In this document: one piece after another, positions 1-6,434 of the stretch | Layout of the letters: every line of letters starts with the position of its first letter | Position numbering within the stretch: the first letter of the stretch is position 1 | Made by a program: the position numbers and the translations under genes | The notes under the pieces: generated by a model | What the model saw: the letters and a program-made list of their open reading frames with translations, nothing else | The model's database searches: none | Told to the model about the DNA's origin: nothing | DNA from: Pseudomonadota bacterium | GTDB lineage: Bacteria; Pseudomonadota; Alphaproteobacteria; Acetobacterales; Acetobacteraceae | Length of the DNA: 9,414 nucleotides | Reading direction: 5' to 3' | Assembly: GCA_021841985.1 (NCBI GenBank) | Contig: JAKCCP010000141.1 | Coordinates: 1 to 9,414 of the forward strand

Positions 1-1
1 G

Positions 2-1009
2 ACGCGCATCCGCACCGCGCGCGGGGAAATCGCGGTGGAGAATTTGCGCCCCGGCGATCGTGTCGCGGTGCTCGGCGGCGGGTTCCGGCCGATCGTCTGG
101 ATCGGGCGGCGCGGGATCGATATCTCCCGCCATCCCCGCCCGGAAACCGTGTCGCCGGTCCGCATCCTCGCCGGCGCCTTCGCGGACGGCGTGCCCGCGC
201 GTGATCTCGTGGTCTCGCCCGGGCATGGTTTCTACCTCGAAGGGGTTCTGATCCCGGCCGAGCATTTGCTGAACGGCATCAGCATCCGCCGCGACACCGT
301 CCCGGCGGTCGAGTATTTCCATGTCGAGCTTGATGAACACGCCGTCCTGTTCTCGGAAAACTGCCCGAGCGAGAGCTATCTCGACACCGGCAACCGGCGC
401 GATTTCGAGGGCGCGGGGATGGTGCTGCATCCCGATTTCTCGACGCGGCCGGCGAAAGACTGGCGGGCGACCTGTGTGCCTTTGGTCTGGGACGGGCCGC
501 CTTGGCTCGCGGCGCGGCAGCGCCTCCGCGCGCGCCTCATCGCCCTCGGCGCCAGCGAGACCGAGGCCCCCGATCTTCATCTCCGGCTCGGCGGGCGCCG
601 GATCGAGGCGATGGCGAGCGAACGCGAGGGCGGGTTCACGATTTTTGCCTTCCCCGTCCCCGACGCGGCGGCGCCGAGGCTGGTCTCGCGCATCGCCATC
701 CCCGGCGAGATCCTGCCCGATTGCGCCGATCACCGCCCGCTCGGTGTCGCCGTCCACCGTCTTCTCTGGTGCGGACGCGGCCGGGCGGCCGAAATCCCGC
801 TCGCGACCCTCGGCGCCGGCTGGCACGCCCTCGAAGCCGGTGAGAGCGGCCATTGGCGCTGGAGCGCCGGCGAGAGCGAAATTCCGCTCGCCTGGGCGCG
901 GCCGCGCCATCTCGCCGGCGCCGGGCGGCTTTTGGTGACGATCGGGACGGGCGGCTTGCGCTATCTCGCGGCGCCGGCGCGTCTCGGCCAGGCGCTCGCC
1001 GCCGCCTGA
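2..1009 (+). CDS. Hint-domain (Hedgehog/intein, Hint_2-type) protein, 5'-truncated
   Basis: The reading frame is open from the first bases of the window, and residues encoded before the GTG at 35 ([10 protein letters not shown]) already belong to the Hint fold, so the true start lies upstream. The pattern [12 protein letters not shown], then GFRPIVWIG, then [20 protein letters not shown], then [15 protein letters not shown] and [12 protein letters not shown] is typical of the Hint_2 proteins common in Rhodobacterales and Acetobacteraceae. The nucleophilic Cys that begins a Hint domain would lie just left of the window and cannot be checked. There is no C-terminal intein splice junction, so this is not a splicing intein. 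About 190 residues follow the Hint core; they are Ala/Arg-rich with no motif I recognise. Function in these bacteria is not established; relatives are often large secreted or surface proteins with autoprocessing Hint modules. It is convergent with the flagellar genes and probably unrelated to them. Confidence 0.8.
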   Translation, partial: TRIRTARGEIAVENLRPGDRVAVLGGGFRPIVWIGRRGIDISRHPRPETVSPVRILAGAFADGVPARDLVVSPGHGFYLEGVLIPAEHLLNGISIRRDTVPAVEYFHVELDEHAVLFSENCPSESYLDTGNRRDFEGAGMVLHPDFSTRPAKDWRATCVPLVWDGPPWLAARQRLRARLIALGASETEAPDLHLRLGGRRIEAMASEREGGFTIFAFPVPDAAAPRLVSRIAIPGEILPDCADHRPLGVAVHRLLWCGRGRAAEIPLATLGAGWHALEAGESGHWRWSAGESEIPLAWARPRHLAGAGRLLVTIGTGGLRYLAAPARLGQALAAA

Positions 1010-1036
1010 TCCGCCCGCCGGCCCTCCCGAAGCCCC

Positions 1037-1116
1037 GGGGGTGGGTTTTCCCCCAGGGGGTTTTCCCCCGGGGGGGTTTTTCCCGGGACGCCGTTTTGGC
1101 GCCGAGCCGTTTTGGC
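1037..1116. repeat. Array of five T-loop mini-hairpins, about 16-bp period
   Basis: Five short dyads follow each other in the same orientation, each with a T4 or T5 loop: T runs at 1046-1049, 1061-1064, 1077-1081, 1094-1097 and 1110-1113, so steps of 15, 16, 17 and 16 bases. The arms are GGG/CCC in the first, GGGGG/CCCCC in the second, GGG/CCC in the third, and GCC/GGC in the last two. The last two are an exact 11-base direct repeat (GCCGTTTTGGC at 1090-1100 and 1106-1116). The region is non-coding, just after the stop of the Hint gene. It could act as a transcription terminator for that gene, or be a mobile or slippage-prone repeat. The plus strand also has five G runs of at least three, so a G-quadruplex is possible, though C-rich loops would compete with it. 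Confidence 0.6.
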
Positions 1117-1122
1117 CCCAGA

Positions 1123-1166
1123 GCGTGATGACCGAAGGTGGACTCACCCGCAGGTCTCACTCACGC
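1123..1166. repeat. Nested imperfect hairpin, left half of an intergenic repeat-like element
   Basis: GCGTGA at 1123-1128 pairs with TCACGC at 1161-1166. Inside it GACC (1130-1133) can pair with GGTC (1153-1156), and GGTG (1137-1140) with CACC (1145-1148) around a 4-base loop. The element starts with CAGAGCGTGATG, which resembles the ends of short palindromic intergenic repeats widespread in alphaproteobacterial genomes. With the next hairpin it forms a two-part structure whose outer ends both carry AGAGC in inverted orientation. Assignment to a repeat family is from memory and would need a genome-wide copy count. Confidence 0.45.
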
Positions 1167-1170
1167 GATA

Positions 1171-1222
1171 AAACAAAGAGCGAGAGCAGGGCGCCTTCGT
1201 CTATCAGAAGGCATCCTGCTCT
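1171..1222 (-). terminator. Probable terminator of the flgF-flgG-flgA-flgH operon
   Basis: AGAGCAGG (1183-1190) pairs with CCTGCTCT (1215-1222), and GCCTTC (1193-1198) pairs with GAAGGC (1207-1212). The two stems are separated by a symmetric two-base internal loop, and an 8-base apical loop closes the top. Read on the minus strand, the hairpin is followed by the T-rich stretch CTCTTTGTTTT, as expected for a Rho-independent terminator. Its 5' arm contains part of the flgH stop codon (1221-1223), so termination would be immediately after flgH. In the plus direction no T run follows, so it is probably one-directional. Confidence 0.6.
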
Positions 1223-1955
1223 AGAACGGCAGCAGCACGTCCAGCATCTGCTGGCCCCAGCGCGGCTCGTTGACCTCGGTGAGCTGGCCACGTCCGGCAT
1301 AGGTGATCCGCGCCTCGGCGATGCGGTCATGCGGCACGGTGTTGTCGCTCGCGATGTCCTCCGGGCGGATCACCCCGGTCACCTTCACCTGGCGCAATTC
1401 GGCGTTCACCAGCATCTCCTGGCGCGCGACGACGACGAGATTGCCGTTCGGCAAGACCTGCGTCACCACCGCGGCGAGGCGGACGGTGACGGTCTCGTTG
1501 CGCTGGATCTGGCCGATGGTGAAAAGATTGGTGCCGCTGGTGGTATTGACGAGATTGGCGGGGGTGGAGCCCTTGAGGAACGAGGGCATCAGCGCGCCGA
1601 GGCCGAAGAAGCCGGGCATGCCCATCGTCTCGCTGTCGGTGCGCTGCTCCATGGTGTTGTCGTTGGCCGTCGCGGCGTCGTTCACGTTGACGACGATGGT
1701 GACCAGATCGCCGACCTTGGCGGCGCGCTCATCCTTGAAGAAGGCACGCGAGCCGGGGCGCCAGAGGCTGTTTTCGACCGGCGGCGGCGGCTGCGGCGCC
1801 GGCGTCGGCATGGTCATCGGGCGCCAGTCGGGGGCGAGGGTCGGATCGGTGGAGGCGGAAACCGGCGGCGGCTTGCCGACCTCGGCGAGATTGGCGAGTA
1901 CGCCGCAGCCGGGCAGCAGCGCGGCCAGGGCGACGGCGAACAGGTGGCGGCTCAC
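1221..1955 (-). CDS. flgH: Flagellar L-ring lipoprotein FlgH
   Basis: FlgH forms the outer-membrane L-ring through which the flagellar rod turns. The 244-residue product is of normal family length. Residues 1-16 are a lipoprotein signal peptide with lipobox LPGC, making Cys17 the predicted acylated residue. A Pro-rich linker (about residues 48-59) leads to SLWRPGSRAFF (63-73), VGDLVTIVVN (81-90), and the diagnostic C-terminal segment GRGQLTEVNEPRWGQQMLDVLLPF region (221-244). The start is GTG at 1955, chosen because GGAGGT lies 5 bases upstream and because the signal peptide begins here. The frame stays open much further upstream, but that part lies opposite flgA and is not real. The GTG overlaps the flgA stop as GTGA, indicating translational coupling; flgH is last in the operon. 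Confidence 0.95.
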   Translation of the reverse strand: MSRHLFAVALAALLPGCGVLANLAEVGKPPPVSASTDPTLAPDWRPMTMPTPAPQPPPPVENSLWRPGSRAFFKDERAAKVGDLVTIVVNVNDAATANDNTMEQRTDSETMGMPGFFGLGALMPSFLKGSTPANLVNTTSGTNLFTIGQIQRNETVTVRLAAVVTQVLPNGNLVVVARQEMLVNAELRQVKVTGVIRPEDIASDNTVPHDRIAEARITYAGRGQLTEVNEPRWGQQMLDVLLPF

Positions 1956-2980
1956 GGCTGACCTCCGAGCGGCAGCGAAACCATGCCCGCACCCATCATG
2001 CCGCCGGACAGGCCATTGGTGTTCGGCGGCACCTCCGGCACCGAGCCCGGCAGCACGCGGGCCATCTGCGGCCCGGTCACCTCGGCATCGACGACGGCGT
2101 GCGAGAGCGGATTGACCACCCGCACCACGGCGCCGAGCATGCCGTCCTGCAGCGCCTGGCCCTGCACCACCATCGAGATCCCGGGCTGATCGAGCGTCAC
2201 CCGCACCGGCAGGCCGCGCTGGACCAGCGGCGGGCGGGCGAGATCGGCGCGCGGGATCGGCCGCCCGGCGATCGCGGCGTGGCGCAGCATCATTCCTTCC
2301 GCCTCGCCGGGATCGCGCACCGTATCGCCCGGGATCTGGTCGCGGCGCATATGCTCGATGCGGAGATCGCCGGTTTGAATCCGGCTGCCGGCGGCGATCG
2401 GGAGCGCCGCCACCGGCACATCGACCATCGGCCAGGCATGACCGGAAACATCGATATGCCGCGTTGTCATGCCCGGCGCGGCGAAGCCGAGCATCGCGGT
2501 GAAATGGCTGCTCGCGGCGTCGAAATCGATCCGCTCGACGGTGGGGTGGAGCGCGCCGTCGGCGGCGACCGGCGGCGTCGCGACGCTGTTCAGCGCGATC
2601 GCGCAATCCGGCCCCGCCCCGGCCTCGGTCAAGGCGCCGCGCAGCGCGTCGATGATCTCGGTCCGCGCGAGCGAACGCGCCGGCCGCTCCAGCACCACCT
2701 GATCGTCATTCGAGGCCGGCTGCCAGGCGACCCCGAACTGGTGGGCGATGGCGGCGAGCTGGCGCGCCGGCACGGTGATCCGCCCGCCCGGCTGCGGCGC
2801 CGGGCCGAGCACGCGCTCGGCATTCGGCCCGGCATCGTCGAACAGATCCGAAAGCCGCACCACCGGCCCGGAGAGCACGACGAGGTCGCGCAAACTCGCC
2901 GCCTCGGCCGCCGGCGCGGCGAGAAACGTCACGAGCAGCAGGAGTGCTAGGCGCGGGGAGGGGGGGAAACGGGTGCGCAT
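1952..2980 (-). CDS. flgA: Flagellar P-ring assembly chaperone FlgA
   Basis: FlgA is a periplasmic chaperone needed for FlgI to polymerise into the P-ring in the peptidoglycan layer. The 342-residue product has a Sec signal peptide (about 1-27, cleavage after AEA), a divergent N-terminal domain, and a C-terminal SAF-type region from about residue 185: PVAALPIAAGSRIQTGDL, then EGMMLRHAAIAGRPI, then VTLDQPGISMVVQGQALQDGMLG and VVDAEVTGPQMARV. These match the conserved C-terminal half of FlgA. The last 30 or so residues (313-342) are a Pro/Gly/Met-rich tail beyond the usual FlgA end. The ATG at 2980 is 8 bases from the flgG stop. Its ribosome binding site is weak (TGAGG, partly in the flgG stop), suggesting coupled translation. 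flgI is not in this window. Confidence 0.93.
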   Translation of the reverse strand: MRTRFPPSPRLALLLLVTFLAAPAAEAASLRDLVVLSGPVVRLSDLFDDAGPNAERVLGPAPQPGGRITVPARQLAAIAHQFGVAWQPASNDDQVVLERPARSLARTEIIDALRGALTEAGAGPDCAIALNSVATPPVAADGALHPTVERIDFDAASSHFTAMLGFAAPGMTTRHIDVSGHAWPMVDVPVAALPIAAGSRIQTGDLRIEHMRRDQIPGDTVRDPGEAEGMMLRHAAIAGRPIPRADLARPPLVQRGLPVRVTLDQPGISMVVQGQALQDGMLGAVVRVVNPLSHAVVDAEVTGPQMARVLPGSVPEVPPNTNGLSGGMMGAGMVSLPLGGQP

Positions 2981-2988
2981 GGTCGGCC

Positions 2989-3777
2989 TCAGCGCAGATT
3001 GGTGAGGGTGGAGAGCATCTGATCGGAGGTGGTGATGACCCGGCTGTTCATCTCGTAAGCGCGCTGGGCGGTGATCAGATTGGTGATCTCGGTCACCACG
3101 TTGACGTTCGACACCTCGAGAAACCCTTGCTGCACGGAGGCATAGCCGGGCTGGCCCGGCATGCCGGGAATGGGGACGCCGGAGGCCGCGCTCTGCTCGA
3201 ACAGGTTGCTGCCCATCGCTTCCAGCCCCTCCTCATTGGGAAAGATGACGAGCTGGAGCTGGCCGACGGTCTGCGGCTGGGTCTGGTTGGGCAGCAAGAC
3301 CTGCACCTGGCCGGCATTGCTGATGTTGACGCTGACGGCATTGCTCGGAATGGTGATGCCGGGGAGCACGACATAGCCATCGGTGGTGACGAGCTGGCCG
3401 GTCGGCGAGAGGCTGAAGGTGCCATCGCGGGTATAGGCGATCTGGCCGGTCGGGAGCTGGATCTGGAAATAGCCCGCCCCCTGCAGCGCGAGATCGAAGG
3501 TGTTGTTGGTCTGCTGGAGATTGCCCTGCTCGTTGATCCGCCCGATCGCCGAGTTCTGCACGCCGAGCCCGACCTGGATGCCGGCGGGAAGGATGGTGCC
3601 GGTCTCGGAGGTGTAGGAGCCGACACGGCTCAGATCCTGATAGATCAGATCCTGGAACTGGGCCCGCTGACGCTTGTAGGCGGTCGTCGTCATGTTGGCG
3701 ATGTTGTTGGAAATCACCTCGACGTTGAGTTCCTGGGCCAGATTGCCGGTGGCGGCGATATCGAGCGAACGCATCAT
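2989..3777 (-). CDS. flgG: Flagellar distal rod protein FlgG
   Basis: FlgG builds the distal rod that crosses the periplasm and joins the hook. The 262-residue product matches the family's usual length and shows all its hallmarks: N-terminal MMRSLDIAATG, the rod/hook motif NVEVISNNIANMTTTAYK (18-35), the FlgG-type stretch ETGTILPAGIQVGLGV (58-73), FDLALQGAGYFQI (94-106), and the C-terminal helix GFLEVSNVNVVTEIT followed by AQRAYEMNSRVI. The N- and C-terminal helices form the coiled-coil core typical of axial proteins. The start is at 3777; the adjacent ATG at 3774 would remove only one residue. A GGAGA about 10 bases upstream is a plausible ribosome binding site. It lies 52 bases after flgF and 8 bases before flgA. 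No signal peptide, as expected for a type III export substrate. Confidence 0.97.
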   Translation of the reverse strand: MMRSLDIAATGNLAQELNVEVISNNIANMTTTAYKRQRAQFQDLIYQDLSRVGSYTSETGTILPAGIQVGLGVQNSAIGRINEQGNLQQTNNTFDLALQGAGYFQIQLPTGQIAYTRDGTFSLSPTGQLVTTDGYVVLPGITIPSNAVSVNISNAGQVQVLLPNQTQPQTVGQLQLVIFPNEEGLEAMGSNLFEQSAASGVPIPGMPGQPGYASVQQGFLEVSNVNVVTEITNLITAQRAYEMNSRVITTSDQMLSTLTNLR

Positions 3778-3829
3778 GGCGGGGGGGTCTCCGTGACGTC
3801 AGACGGGCGGCTTCGGGACGGCGGGGGGA

Positions 3830-4567
3830 TCAGGCCGGGGTCATGATCTTGGTGATCGCGTTCATCTGCCGGTTGTCCTCTTCCTGGATGAACTGGGTCG
3901 CGAATTCGAAGTTGCGGGACTGCTCCATCATCGAGGTCAGCTCCACCACCGGCTTCACGTTGCTCTGCTCGACCATGCCCTGGATGATGACCGGGGCGGC
4001 GACCGGGGCGGTCGGGCCGGTGGCGCGCAGCCGCTGGCCGCCCTCGGTCTGCATCGCCGTCGGGTCACTGGGCGCGACCAGGCCGATCTGACCGATCTGG
4101 CCGTTGGCGCCGCTGATGGTGCCGTCCCGCGCGATGGTGACGGGGGCGTCGGAGGAGGCGACCTGGAGCGCCTGGCCGCTGGTGTCGAGGAGGGTGTTGC
4201 CGTTGGCATCGATGATGTTGCCGCTGGCATCGAGGCTGAAATGCCCGGCCCGCGTCAGCCGCGGCCCGTTCGTGGTGGCGACGGTGAAATAGCCGTCGCC
4301 CTTGATCGCGAGATCGAGCGGGTTGCCGGTGCGGCTCAGCGCCCCTTCATTGGTGTCGCGATAGATCGCCTTGTCCTCGGTATAGGCGATGGTCTGGCCG
4401 CCGCGCGGGGCATCGGTATGGAGCTGGCGGCTCATCCAGCCGCCGAACAGCATGCGCTCGGCGCGGTAGCCGGTGGTCGCGGTGTTGGCGATGTTGTTGG
4501 CGGTGATGTCGATCAGCCGCTGCTGGGCGACGACGCGCGAGAGGGCGATGGTGGAAGGATTTTGCAT
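3830..4567 (-). CDS. flgF: Flagellar proximal rod protein FlgF
   Basis: FlgF is a component of the proximal rod, exported by the flagellar type III system. From the ATG at 4567 the product is 245 residues, close to the family norm, and begins MQNPSTIALSR like other FlgF proteins. It has the axial-protein motif ANNIANTATTGYRAER (23-38), GNPLDLAIKGDGYF (81-94), LTRAGHFSLDASG (104-116), and the C-terminal helix SNVKPVVELTSMMEQSRNFE (202-221). An in-frame ATG at 4576 would add MPV; the AGGAG upstream is 12 bases from the first choice and 3 from the second, so spacing does not decide it and homology favours 4567. The frame continues open to 4720, but the predicted sigma-54 transcription start near 4614 rules that extension out. 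First gene of the leftward operon. Confidence 0.94.
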   Translation of the reverse strand: MQNPSTIALSRVVAQQRLIDITANNIANTATTGYRAERMLFGGWMSRQLHTDAPRGGQTIAYTEDKAIYRDTNEGALSRTGNPLDLAIKGDGYFTVATTNGPRLTRAGHFSLDASGNIIDANGNTLLDTSGQALQVASSDAPVTIARDGTISGANGQIGQIGLVAPSDPTAMQTEGGQRLRATGPTAPVAAPVIIQGMVEQSNVKPVVELTSMMEQSRNFEFATQFIQEEDNRQMNAITKIMTPA

Positions 4568-4624
4568 AACTGGCATCCGCTCCTGGTCTTCGGGTGAGGC
4601 CGCGCTGGCCTCGCCCTCGGTGAC

Positions 4625-4641
4625 AGCAAGCCCCATGCCAA
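4625..4641 (-). promoter_or_regulatory. Sigma-54 (RpoN) promoter for the flgF operon
   Basis: On the minus strand the sequence is TTGGCATGGGGCTTGCT. This fits the sigma-54 consensus (TGGCAC-R-N4-TTGCW type) at almost every position, with exactly 10 bases between the GG of the -24 element and the GC of the -12 element. The predicted start of transcription is near 4614, which leaves a leader of about 38 to 47 bases containing AGGAG before flgF. Sigma-54 control of rod, ring and hook genes is known in Caulobacter. Sigma-54 promoters need an activator of the NtrC family, which fits the dyads further upstream. Confidence 0.75.
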
Positions 4642-4713
4642 CCGTCGCCCAGCCGGCGATGGCGGAATTCCGCCGCCGCGTCGGCCGCTGCCGCCGCGAC
4701 CCCCCGCCCTCTC

Positions 4714-4730
4714 CCGGCATGGCTTGCCGC
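4714..4730. promoter_or_regulatory. Enhancer-like dyad 1 (putative FlbD/NtrC-family site)
   Basis: CCGGCA-TGGCT-TGCCGC: two 6-base arms around a 5-base spacer, with a single mismatch at the outer position. The 6-5-6 layout equals that of NtrC-family activator sites. The centre (4722) is about 108 bases upstream of the predicted flgF transcription start, a normal enhancer distance. The identity of the bound protein is inferred; FlbD is the flagellar activator of this type in alphaproteobacteria. Confidence 0.5.
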
Positions 4731-4757
4731 CTCGGCCGCCGCTGGCGCCGCGCGCGC

Positions 4758-4774
4758 CCGGCAGAACTTGCCGG
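4758..4774. promoter_or_regulatory. Enhancer-like dyad 2 (putative FlbD/NtrC-family site)
   Basis: CCGGCA-GAACT-TGCCGG: a perfect 6-5-6 dyad with the same arms as dyad 1. The centre (4766) is 44 bases from that of dyad 1, about four helical turns, so both could be bound on one face of the DNA. It lies about 152 bases upstream of the predicted flgF start and about 94 bases upstream of the fliL start codon, so it could act on either operon. Confidence 0.55.
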
Positions 4775-4859
4775 CGGGGCCGATTTGGCAAGGCTTCGTT
4801 AATCGCTTCGCGGCAAGATGGCGCCGGAGACGAGATCGGGCGAAAGGTGCAGGCGGGCG

Positions 4860-5366
4860 ATGAGTTCGGCGGTGGCGACCAACGAGGCGGCGGAAGAGAC
4901 CAAGGCCGGCGGCGGCGGACGGCGCAAGCTGATCCTGCTCGCGGTGCCGGCTTTGCTCGCCGTGATCGGCGTTGGCCTCTGGTTCAGCGGCATCCTGCCG
5001 CGCCTCCTCGGCGCCCACCATGAGGCGCCGGCGGCGGGCGCGAAGGCGGTCGAGGTGCTCAACCCGGTCTATACCGATGTGCCGGAAATCATCACCAATC
5101 TCGACACCGGCGGGCGGCGCCAGAGCTATGTCAAGCTCAAGGCGCGGCTCGAACTCGCGAAAAGCGGCGATCAGGCCATCGTCACCGCGGCGATGCCGCG
5201 CATCCTCGATATTTTCCAGACCTATCTGCGCGAGATGCACCCCGATGAGCTGCGCGGCTCGTCCGGCACCTATCGCCTGCGCGAGGAGATGATCGCGCGC
5301 GCCAATCTCGCGGCACAGCCGGCGCGCATCGTCGATATCCTGTTCGAGGAGCTTCTGGTGCAATGA
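4860..5366 (+). CDS. fliL: Flagellar basal-body-associated protein FliL
   Basis: FliL is a single-pass inner-membrane protein that surrounds the stator units and supports torque. The 168-residue product has a short cytoplasmic N-terminus with a basic GGRRK before a membrane segment (about 22-44), a linker, and a periplasmic FliL domain (about 67-168): VYTDVPEIITNLDTGGRRQSYVKLKARLEL, then MPRILDIFQTYLREMHPDEL, then LREEMIARANL and the C-terminal IVDILFEELLVQ, a very characteristic end. The start at 4860 is preferred to an in-frame ATG at 4818: 4860 has AGGCGGG a few bases upstream, while the earlier ATG lacks a ribosome binding site and adds a 14-residue unconserved segment. The stop overlaps the fliM start as ATGA. 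Confidence 0.93.
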   Translation: MSSAVATNEAAEETKAGGGGRRKLILLAVPALLAVIGVGLWFSGILPRLLGAHHEAPAAGAKAVEVLNPVYTDVPEIITNLDTGGRRQSYVKLKARLELAKSGDQAIVTAAMPRILDIFQTYLREMHPDELRGSSGTYRLREEMIARANLAAQPARIVDILFEELLVQ

Positions 5367-6418
5367 GCGGCAACGCCGACCCTTCGGATGACGATCTCGC
5401 CGCCGCCTGGGGCGCCGCGGCGGAAGGCAGCGTGGACGCGGCGCGCGTCCTCAACCAGGCCGAGATCGATAGCCTGCTCGGCTTCGATGACGGCAGCGGC
5501 CATGGCGGCGACGCGCGTTCCGGGATCCAGCGGATCATCAGCTCGGGCCTGGTCTCCTATGAACGCCTGCCGATGCTGGAGATCGTCTTCGATCGGCTGG
5601 TGCGCATCATGTCGACCTCGCTCCGCAATTTCACCAGCGACAATGTCGAGGTCAGTATCGACAACATTCTCTCGCTCCGCTTCGGCGATTATCTCAACTC
5701 CATTCCGCTGCCGGCGATGCTCGCGGTGTTCAAGGCGGAGGAGTGGGACAATTACGGCCTGATGGTGATCGATTCGGCGATGATCTATTCCATCGTCGAT
5801 GTCCTGCTCGGCGGCCGCCGCGGCACCGCGGCGATGCGCATCGAGGGGCGGCCCTATACCACCATCGAGCGCACCCTGGTCGAACGGCTGATCCATGTCG
5901 TGCTCGCCGACCTCTCGGCGAGTTTCGATCCGATCTGCCCGGTGACGTTCCGCTATGAGCGGCTGGAGGTCAATCCGCGCTTCGCGACCATCAGCCGGCT
6001 TTCCAACGCCGCCGTGCTGGCGCGGCTGCGCATCGACATGGAGGATCGTGGCGGCCGGATGGAGCTGCTGCTGCCCTACGCGACACTGGAGCCGGTGCGC
6101 GAATTGCTGCTCCAGCAATTCATGGGCGAGAAATTCGGCCGTGATTCGATCTGGGAGACCCATCTCGCGGAGGAGTTGTGGAACACCGAGGTCGAACTCG
6201 AGGCGCTGCTCGACGAGCAGGTGATGCAGCTCTCGGACGTGCTGGCGCTGCGCCCGGGCAGCCAGCTTTTGCTGAACGTGCTGCCCGGCGCGCCGGTGCA
6301 GCTCCGCTGCGGCGGCCGCCCGCTCTATGAGGGGCGCATCGGGCGGCGCAAGAACCGCGTCGCCGTCCGGATCGAGCGCGACGTTCCTCACAATCCGGTC
6401 ACTTCGCGTCAGGGCTGA
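5363..6418 (+). CDS. fliM: Flagellar motor switch protein FliM
   Basis: FliM is the C-ring protein that receives CheY-P and changes the direction of rotation. In the 351-residue product, the CheY-docking peptide VLNQAEIDSLLGF sits at residues 29-41, moved inward by an unusual acidic/Ala-rich N-terminal extension of about 28 residues; in enteric FliM it is at the very N-terminus. The middle, CheC-like domain that contacts FliG spans about 55-245, including the GG.G motif as LLGGRRG (148-154). The SpoA (FliN-like) domain spans about 275-338, with LRPGSQLLLNV and YEGRIGRRKNRVAVRI. The gene starts within the fliL stop (4-base overlap); a GAGGAG sits about 11 bases upstream, inside fliL. The next gene follows after 16 bases. 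fliN and fliG are not in the window. Confidence 0.96.
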   Translation: MSGNADPSDDDLAAAWGAAAEGSVDAARVLNQAEIDSLLGFDDGSGHGGDARSGIQRIISSGLVSYERLPMLEIVFDRLVRIMSTSLRNFTSDNVEVSIDNILSLRFGDYLNSIPLPAMLAVFKAEEWDNYGLMVIDSAMIYSIVDVLLGGRRGTAAMRIEGRPYTTIERTLVERLIHVVLADLSASFDPICPVTFRYERLEVNPRFATISRLSNAAVLARLRIDMEDRGGRMELLLPYATLEPVRELLLQQFMGEKFGRDSIWETHLAEELWNTEVELEALLDEQVMQLSDVLALRPGSQLLLNVLPGAPVQLRCGGRPLYEGRIGRRKNRVAVRIERDVPHNPVTSRQG

Positions 6419-6434
6419 AAGGCGGAGCACGGCG

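Larger units (their letters stand above)
4568..4859. promoter_or_regulatory. Divergent control region between flgF and fliL
   Basis: These 292 bases separate two flagellar operons that point away from each other. I see no convincing gene here: the upstream extensions of flgF (to 4720) and fliL (to 4818) lack good ribosome binding sites and homology. The region holds a sigma-54 promoter match on the minus strand and two enhancer-like dyads, listed separately. For fliL I find no convincing promoter. The only AT-rich patch is TTGGCA (4785-4790) and GTTAATC (4798-4804), where TTAA is at most a half site for the CtrA consensus (TTAA-N7-TTAA); no second half is present at the right spacing. Confidence 0.6.

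Noticed and set aside
1010..1220. CRISPR array or transposon end in the repeat-rich gap
   Set aside because: Repeat units are only about 16 bases with no unique spacers of suitable length, and no transposase fragment is visible.
1041..1961. Long plus-strand open frame opposite flgH, and others opposite flgA, flgG and fliM
   Set aside because: These are antisense frames kept open by strong GC3 bias. Their products are rich in Arg, His and Gly with no recognisable domain, and the opposite strands encode clear flagellar proteins.
3155..3168. Perfect palindrome CCCGGCATGCCGGG inside flgG
   Set aside because: It lacks the 5-base spacer of the enhancer-like dyads and encodes a Pro-Gly-Met-Pro-Gly stretch; best explained by GC-rich coding sequence.
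4577..4720. Extended 296-codon version of flgF
   Set aside because: The added residues are unlike any FlgF N-terminus, there is no ribosome binding site at 4720, and the sigma-54 promoter lies inside the extension.
4714..4730. Reading GGCATGGCTTGC as a plus-strand sigma-54 promoter
   Set aside because: Only 8 bases separate GG and GC; sigma-54 needs 10. The dyad reading fits better.
4785..4802. Possible sigma-54 or sigma-70 promoter for fliL (TTGGCA and TTAA)
   Set aside because: The GC of a -12 element is absent at the required spacing, no -10-like box follows at 16-18 bases, and only one CtrA half site is present.
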